DNA of 64,000 nucleotides from Candidatus Eisenbacteria bacterium (GTDB lineage: Bacteria; Eisenbacteria; RBG-16-71-46; SZUA-252). The stretch lies in the NCBI GenBank assembly GCA_005893305.1, contig VBOZ01000012.1, positions 39,234 to 103,233 of the forward strand. Direction: 5' to 3'. How positions within the stretch are numbered: position 1 is the first letter of the stretch; each line of letters begins with the position of its first letter. Positions 59,456 to 64,000 of this stretch are shown piece by piece. The position numbers and the translations under genes are program-made. Under the pieces are notes generated by a model. The model saw only the letters and a list, made by a program, of their open reading frames with translations. It made no database searches and was not told where the DNA came from.

Positions 59456-60243
59456 CAGATGACCTTCGCTTCGTCGTGGAGAAGCCGGACCAGCTCGCGC
59501 GCCGTGTCGCGCGGCTCACCCTCGAGGATTTTCCCCGCGGAGCGCGGAGGCGGGAGGGAAATGTCGAGGAGCCGGATCGAGGCGGCTTCCGGCGCGACCG
59601 CGGCCGCGTCGACGCCGACGTCTGCGAGCGTCCATTCCGGAATGACCTTCTTCTTCACCGCCATGATCCCCTTGAGGGAAGCGTAGCGGGGCTCGTTCAA
59701 TCCCTTCTGCGCGGTGATGACGGCCGGGAGGTCGAACTCGACCTCTTCCAGCCCGCCCTCGATCTCGCGCTTGGCCTTCCCCCGCTTCGCCGCCGGGTCG
59801 AGCTCCAGGCCGACGACGACCGAGACGTGGGGGAGATCCAGGAGCTCCGCGAGGATGATGCCCGCCTGCGACCAGTCGTAATCGACCCCTTGCTTGCCGG
59901 TCAGGATCAGGTCGTAGCCGATCTTCCTCGCGGCGCCCGCGAGCACGGTCGCCACCGCGAGCGGATCGGCAAGCGCCACGCCGTCGCCCTTCAGTTGGAC
60001 GCCCTCGTCGGCGCCGAGCGACAGGCCGTACTTGATCGCTTCCTTCACCCGCTCCGGGCCCAAGCTCGCGACCACGACCTTGCCGGCGCCCACTTTCTCG
60101 CGGATGCGCAGGGCCTCCTCGATCGCGAACTCGTCGTATGGGTTCACCACCCACTTGACGCTCGACGTGTCGACCGACCCGTTCTGGATCTGGATCCGGG
60201 TCTCGGTGTCGGGCACCTGTTTCACGAAGACGAGCACGTTCAT
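59455..60243 (-). CDS. etfB: Electron transfer flavoprotein beta subunit
   Basis: AMP-binding ETF subunit, 262 residues. VLVFVKQVPDTETR at the start, VNPYDEFAIEEALR, LTGKQGVDYDWSQAGIILAE and VKKKVIPE are conserved. First gene of the minus-strand etfBA pair, divergent from the methyltransferase/MTHFR gene; on its strand TATACT near 60287-60282 is a possible -10. Confidence 0.96.
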   Translation of the reverse strand: MNVLVFVKQVPDTETRIQIQNGSVDTSSVKWVVNPYDEFAIEEALRIREKVGAGKVVVASLGPERVKEAIKYGLSLGADEGVQLKGDGVALADPLAVATVLAGAARKIGYDLILTGKQGVDYDWSQAGIILAELLDLPHVSVVVGLELDPAAKRGKAKREIEGGLEEVEFDLPAVITAQKGLNEPRYASLKGIMAVKKKVIPEWTLADVGVDAAAVAPEAASIRLLDISLPPPRSAGKILEGEPRDTARELVRLLHDEAKVI

Positions 60244-60320
60244 GATCGAAGACTCTCCAATGGGGAGCGATGAGCGCGGGAGTATAGTACGATGCTCATT
60301 CTTATGGAAGAATCGGCCCG

Positions 60321-62204
60321 ATGACTCATCCGTTCCTGACGCGCCTCGAGCGCGGCCCCGTTCTCGCCGACGGCGCGATGGGGACGTACCTCTACGAACG
60401 CGGCATTCCGTTCGACCGCTCGTTCGATCTCCTGAATCTGACCGACGCGCCGCTGGTCCAGGCGGTCCACCGCGACTACATCCGCGCGGGGGCCGAGCTG
60501 GTCGAGACCAACACGTTCGGGGCGAACCGCTTTCGGCTGGCCGCGCACGGTGCCACCGAGAGCGCGCGCGTCGTGAACCGCGCGGGCGCGCAGCTCGCCC
60601 GAAACGCGCGCGAGGAGGTCGGCGAGGCGGTGTTCGTCGCCGGCGCCATCGGCCCCCTCGGGAAGCCGGTCGCGCCGCTCGGCACCATCACGCGGGAGGA
60701 GGCGCTTGAAGCGTATCGCGAGCAGGTGGAGGGGCTGGTCGAGGGCGGCGTCGACCTCCTGATCATCGAGACGCAAACCGATCTCGCCGAGGCGGCCATC
60801 GCGATCGAGGCGGCCCGGAGCGTGACGGATCACCATCCGCTCGTGCTCCAGATGACGTTCACCGAGGACGGCCGCACCCTCTACGGCGCCTACCCCGAGG
60901 ACGTGGCGCGCGACGTGGACGGGAAGCAGGTCGACGTGCTGGGCGCCAACTGCAGCGTGGGGCCGCAGAAGCTGCTCGAGATCGTCGAGCGGCTCCGGAG
61001 GAGGACGAAGCTCCCGATCTCGGTGATGCCGAACGCCGGGCTTCCGCGCTTCGTGGACGGGCGGTTCGTCTACGTCTCCTCGCCCGAGTACATGGCGGAG
61101 TACGCGACGCGTTTCGCCGCCGCGGGCGCGCGCCTGATCGGGGGCTGCTGCGGGACGACGCCGATCCACACGCGAAAGATGCGGGAGGCCCTCCGCGCGT
61201 CGGCCAAGAGCGGGGTCGCGCCGGCGCCCGTGGACGGACCGCCAGCGCCCAGCGTCACGGTCACCACCTACGAAGATACCGCGCCCGCCGCCGATCCCGC
61301 GGACCGGACGCGGCTCTCGCGCAAGCTCGCCGACAAGGAATTCGTGGTGAGCGTGGAGGTCGATCCGCCCCGCGGCGCGCGCCCCAAGAAGATGATCGAG
61401 GGGGCGCAGTTCTTGAAGCGGGCCGGCGTCGACGTCATCAACGTCGCGGACAGCCCGATGGCCCGCGTGCGGATGTCCTCGATCGCGCTGGCTTCCATGA
61501 TCACGAATCACGTGGGGATCGAGACGATCCTCCACTTCACCTGCCGCGACCGGAATCTCATGGGGATCCAGTCGGACCTCATGGGCTCGCACGCGCTCGG
61601 CATCCGGAACATCCTCGCGCTGACCGGCGATCCGCCCCGCGCGGGCGACTACCCGAACGCCACCGCGGTCTTCGACGTCGATTCTGTCGGATTGATCCGG
61701 GTCTTGAAGCAGCTCAACGCCGGGACCGACCTCGGCGGGAACTCGATCGGGGAGCCGACCGCGTTCCTCATCGGGTGCGCGGTGAATCCCACCGCTGAGA
61801 ACTTCGATCAGGAGATGGAGCGCTTCGAGAAGAAGATCGAGGCTGGCGCGGAGTTCGCGATGACCCAGCCGCTCTACGAGCTGGACACGCTGGTTCGATT
61901 CCTGAACCGCCTCGGGAAGGCCCGCATCCCAGTTTTGTTGGGGCTCCTTCCGCTCCAGAGCCACCGCCACGCCGAGTTCCTCCACAACGAAGTCCCCGGC
62001 ATCAATATTCCCGACTACGCCCGCGCCGCCATGCGCGACGCCGGGGAGAAGGGGATCGAGGTTGGGGTGGAAATGTGTAGGAAGCTGCTTTTGGAAGCCC
62101 GGGATCTGGTCGAAGGGGCCTATTTGATGCCCTCCTTCGGGCGCTACGAGGTGGTGGCGCGGGTCGCGGAGGCGGTCCTCTCGGGAGCCAGGCAATCCTC
62201 TTGA
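60321..62204 (+). CDS. Bifunctional homocysteine S-methyltransferase / methylenetetrahydrofolate reductase
   Basis: 627 residues, two domains. The N-terminal half is a homocysteine methyltransferase with zinc Cys211 (GANCSVG) and Cys276/Cys277 (GGCCGTT), plus DGAMGTYLYERG at the start. A linker (about 290-320) precedes a C-terminal MTHFR/MetF domain beginning SVEVDPPRGARPKK and containing HFTCRDRN, ALTGDPPRAGDYP and MTQPLYELD. This is the B. subtilis YitJ arrangement. It may make methyl-THF and methionine without MetH. Upstream TATAGT at 60283-60288 is a plausible -10. Confidence 0.93.
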   Translation: MTHPFLTRLERGPVLADGAMGTYLYERGIPFDRSFDLLNLTDAPLVQAVHRDYIRAGAELVETNTFGANRFRLAAHGATESARVVNRAGAQLARNAREEVGEAVFVAGAIGPLGKPVAPLGTITREEALEAYREQVEGLVEGGVDLLIIETQTDLAEAAIAIEAARSVTDHHPLVLQMTFTEDGRTLYGAYPEDVARDVDGKQVDVLGANCSVGPQKLLEIVERLRRRTKLPISVMPNAGLPRFVDGRFVYVSSPEYMAEYATRFAAAGARLIGGCCGTTPIHTRKMREALRASAKSGVAPAPVDGPPAPSVTVTTYEDTAPAADPADRTRLSRKLADKEFVVSVEVDPPRGARPKKMIEGAQFLKRAGVDVINVADSPMARVRMSSIALASMITNHVGIETILHFTCRDRNLMGIQSDLMGSHALGIRNILALTGDPPRAGDYPNATAVFDVDSVGLIRVLKQLNAGTDLGGNSIGEPTAFLIGCAVNPTAENFDQEMERFEKKIEAGAEFAMTQPLYELDTLVRFLNRLGKARIPVLLGLLPLQSHRHAEFLHNEVPGINIPDYARAAMRDAGEKGIEVGVEMCRKLLLEARDLVEGAYLMPSFGRYEVVARVAEAVLSGARQSS

Positions 62205-62229
62205 AGCACAAGCACTTCGGTGATAGGAT
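62201..62229 (+). promoter_or_regulatory. Probable promoter of tRNA-Leu (and perhaps tig)
   Basis: TTGAAG at 62201-62206, 17 bp, TAGGAT at 62224-62229 with TG one base upstream (TGATAGGAT), an extended -10. Predicted start about 12 bases before the tRNA 5' end. The -35 overlaps the stop of the previous gene. Confidence 0.55.
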
Positions 62230-62248
62230 CGGTAGCCGGTACGCCGAC

Positions 62249-62333
62249 GCGAGAGTGGCGGAACTGGCAGACGCGCGGGACTTAGGATCCCGTGAGGAAA
62301 CTCGTGGGGGTTCAACTCCCCCCTCTCGCACCA
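62249..62333 (+). tRNA. tRNA-Leu (anticodon UAG)
   Basis: Acceptor GCGAGAG pairs with CTCTCGC (62323-62329), D arm GGCGGAACTGGCAGACGC, anticodon stem CGGGA/TCCCG with loop CTTAGGA (anticodon TAG at 62283-62285), a long variable arm, and T arm GGGGG-TTCAACT-CCCCC. The CCA end is encoded at 62331-62333. Class II tRNA, hence leucine rather than a standard short-arm tRNA. Confidence 0.97.
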
Positions 62334-62346
62334 AACTTGGAAGGAT

Positions 62347-63630
62347 ATGGAGATAGCGGCCTTGAAAGTGGACGTCCGAGACAGCGAAAGCGACGCCTGG
62401 CAGAAGGTCCTGACGATCGAGGTGCCGCCGGAGGAGCTTTCGGAGGACTACGACGCGATCCTCGAGGACTACCAGAAGCGGGCCGTCCTGCCCGGGTTCC
62501 GGAAGGGCCGCGTGCCCCGGAACGTCCTGGAGCTCCAGTTCGGGCATTCGCTCGAGCACGAGGTCCTCGAGAGGGCCGTGAAACGCTCCTACGAGCGCGC
62601 CGTCCGGGAGCAGAACCTAGAGCCGGTTTCCTACCCGGCCATCGACAAGATCCGGTTCGACAAAGGGAAGCCCCTCACGTACGAAGCTAAGGTGGACATC
62701 AGGCCGGCCGTAACTCCAAGGGATTACTTCGGTTTGGACATACCTTCGAGCGAATCGGCCGTTGGGGACGACGAGGTCGACAAGGCCTTGGAAGACCTGC
62801 GCCAGCGGACCGCCGATTGGGTCCCGGTCGAGCGCGATGCGGCGCCAGGCGACGCCGTGCTGGTCGACTACGTCCGGCTGAATGCCAAGGGGAAGCCGAT
62901 CCATCACTCGGAGCAGAAGGACGCCCTGGTCGAGCTGGACGCTTCGGGGCTCTTGCCGGAATTCCGCCAGCACCTCCTGGGCAAGAAGACGGGCGATAAC
63001 GCGAATTTCTCGGTGACGTACCCGGCCGAGTTCGGGAACGAGGAGCTGCGCGGGAAGGCCGTCACCTTCTCCTTACAGGTAAAGGGCGTGCGAGAGCGCA
63101 AAGTGCGTGCTCTGGACGATGCGTTCGCCACGGAAGTGGTCGGAATGCGCGATCTCCCCGAGCTCAAAGCCCGCATCCGCCTGAACCTCGAGGGGGAGGC
63201 GAAGCTCAAGGCGCTCCAAGTCCAAGAAGAGGCCATCGTCGACCAGATCCTCGTCAAGAATCCGCTCGATTTGCCCGAGAGCATGGTGCGGGAGTATCTG
63301 GAAGAGCTCCTGCAGCGTCTAAAGAAGGAAGGCAGGGAATGGACTCCCGAGGAAGAGGAGCGTTTTCGCGTCGAATACCGCCCCCAGGCGGAGCGGCGCA
63401 TCAGGCGCGATCTCCTCGTGGACGCGATCATCCGGACCGAACAGGTTACCGTCACCGAGGAGGAGATCGACCAGACCCTCCGCGGAGCGGCGCCGGAGGA
63501 CGCGCCGCCCCAAGAGGCGGAACGGCTCCTCCGAAGCCCCGCGCAGCGCGACCGCGCCCGGGCGCATCTGGCCGAACGAAAGCTTTTCGCGCTGCTTCGT
63601 GAGAAGGCGCGGCTTAAGATGACGGTGTGA
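62347..63630 (+). CDS. tig: Trigger factor
   Basis: Ribosome-associated chaperone and peptidyl-prolyl isomerase, 427 residues. N-terminal ribosome-binding domain with [12 protein letters not shown] (GFRxGxxP signature), a FKBP-like middle domain around residues 160-250 (GDAVLVDYV ... [10 protein letters not shown]), and a helical C-terminal region. ATG 62347 follows GGAAGG. Followed by clpP, the usual order. Confidence 0.95.
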   Translation: MEIAALKVDVRDSESDAWQKVLTIEVPPEELSEDYDAILEDYQKRAVLPGFRKGRVPRNVLELQFGHSLEHEVLERAVKRSYERAVREQNLEPVSYPAIDKIRFDKGKPLTYEAKVDIRPAVTPRDYFGLDIPSSESAVGDDEVDKALEDLRQRTADWVPVERDAAPGDAVLVDYVRLNAKGKPIHHSEQKDALVELDASGLLPEFRQHLLGKKTGDNANFSVTYPAEFGNEELRGKAVTFSLQVKGVRERKVRALDDAFATEVVGMRDLPELKARIRLNLEGEAKLKALQVQEEAIVDQILVKNPLDLPESMVREYLEELLQRLKKEGREWTPEEEERFRVEYRPQAERRIRRDLLVDAIIRTEQVTVTEEEIDQTLRGAAPEDAPPQEAERLLRSPAQRDRARAHLAERKLFALLREKARLKMTV

Positions 63631-63665
63631 TTACCCGATCTTTGATCGGTAGGGAGGGAGTGAAC

Positions 63666-64000
63666 ATGTCGCTGGTACCTATTGTTGTGGAGCAGAGCGG
63701 GCGGGGGGAGAGGGCCTACGACATTTTCTCACGCCTCCTCAAGGACAGGATCATCTTCATCGGAACGCCGATCGACGACGTGGTGGCGAACCTGACCATC
63801 GCCCAGCTCCTCTTCCTCGAGGCCGAGGATCCGGACCGGGACATCAACCTCTACATCAACTCTCCGGGCGGCGTGGTCTCGGCGGGGTTGGCGATCTACG
63901 ACACGATGCAGTTTATCAAGTCGGACGTAGCGACCATCTGCATGGGCCAGGCGGCGAGCATGGCCGCGCTGCTCTTGGCGGCCGGGGCGCCGGGGAAGCG
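63666..64000 (+). CDS. clpP: ATP-dependent Clp protease proteolytic subunit, 5' part
   Basis: Runs off the right edge after 111 codons. [40 protein letters not shown] and [11 protein letters not shown] with the nucleophile Ser98 leave no doubt. The catalytic His and Asp lie beyond the window. ATG 63666 with GGGAGGGAG upstream; a small hairpin CCGATC/GATCGG (63635-63649) precedes the ribosome-binding site. Very likely co-transcribed with tig. Confidence 0.97.
   Translation, partial: MSLVPIVVEQSGRGERAYDIFSRLLKDRIIFIGTPIDDVVANLTIAQLLFLEAEDPDRDINLYINSPGGVVSAGLAIYDTMQFIKSDVATICMGQAASMAALLLAAGAPGK

Noticed and set aside
60240..62315. 691-codon frame antisense to the homocysteine methyltransferase/MTHFR gene
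   Set aside because: Shadow of the plus-strand gene; it even crosses the tRNA.

Overview
A 64 kb piece of a high-GC, diderm bacterial chromosome, densely packed, with no phage, IS or plasmid genes recognised. Evidence for an outer membrane is a lipobox protein, beta-barrel-like secreted proteins, a PpiD-type periplasmic chaperone and separate tatC and tatA genes. GC content, very frequent GTG/TTG starts with 4-bp stop/start overlaps, an FG-GAP protein ending in a FlgD-like/sorting-type C-terminal domain, and an HNH protein with a RuvA-C-like tail suggest an uncultivated lineage such as Candidatus Eisenbacteria or a relative in the FCB/Gemmatimonadota neighbourhood. This placement is inference; no rRNA is present to test it.

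Layout. (1) 1-9.5 kb: end of a DUF4139 protein, then a coupled run uvrB-nadC-birA-nrdR-tatC-coaX, then a CIRCE-controlled groEL without groES, a terminator, and murB. (2) 9.5-12.1 kb: an HNH endonuclease gene carrying GC-rich palindromes and tandem repeats, and a methyltransferase. (3) 12.2-18.9 kb: a dapL-like aminotransferase, folB-folK-deoxynucleoside kinase-panB-panC, a one-domain GlmU-like uridylyltransferase, a HIT protein, a LytR_C protein, tatA and a terminator. (4) 19-24.5 kb: a PpiD-like chaperone on the minus strand, an NtrB/NtrC-type two-component pair whose sigma-54 loop reads GAFTDA, and a stand-alone receiver protein followed by a 16-residue lysine-rich micro-ORF with a strong Shine-Dalgarno and its own terminator. 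(5) 24.6-30.5 kb: FG-GAP surface protein, uvrA, and a lipoprotein/outer-membrane pair on the minus strand. (6) 30.9-36.8 kb: ffh-rpsP-khpA-rimM-trmD-rplS-rnhB-yraN-glycosyltransferase, a classical SRP/ribosome operon. (7) 36.8-47.4 kb: cobO-meaB-B12 mutase (large and small)-scoA-scoB-acyl-CoA dehydrogenase-thiolase-hbd-acyl-CoA dehydrogenase-DUF362. (8) 48.1-56.0 kb, minus strand: pccB-accC-bccp-second B12 mutase-uppP-mce-PhoX-like. (9) 56.2-64 kb: creatininase family protein, methyltransferase, small secreted protein, etfBA (minus), a homocysteine methyltransferase/MTHFR fusion, tRNA-Leu(UAG), tig and the start of clpP.

How the parts work together. Regions 7-9 form an acyl-CoA network. The carboxylase, epimerase and the mutase at 50.9-52.4 kb, which has the methylmalonyl-type residues Tyr/Arg, form the propionyl-CoA to succinyl-CoA route. 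The mutase at 38.4 kb has Phe and Gln at the same two positions, with identical spacing, which is the isobutyryl-CoA mutase signature; it is linked to butyrate-type beta-oxidation genes and to CoA transferase. Only one B12-binding small subunit is present for the two large subunits. ETF would take electrons from the two dehydrogenases, and CobO and MeaB supply and protect the B12 cofactor. An enoyl-CoA hydratase is missing from the window.

The observations most worth following are the receiver/lysine-rich micro-ORF transcript, the pair of mutases with different active sites, the GAFTDA activator, the palindromes inside the HNH gene, and a lipoprotein whose signal peptide can only be reached from a non-canonical start codon.
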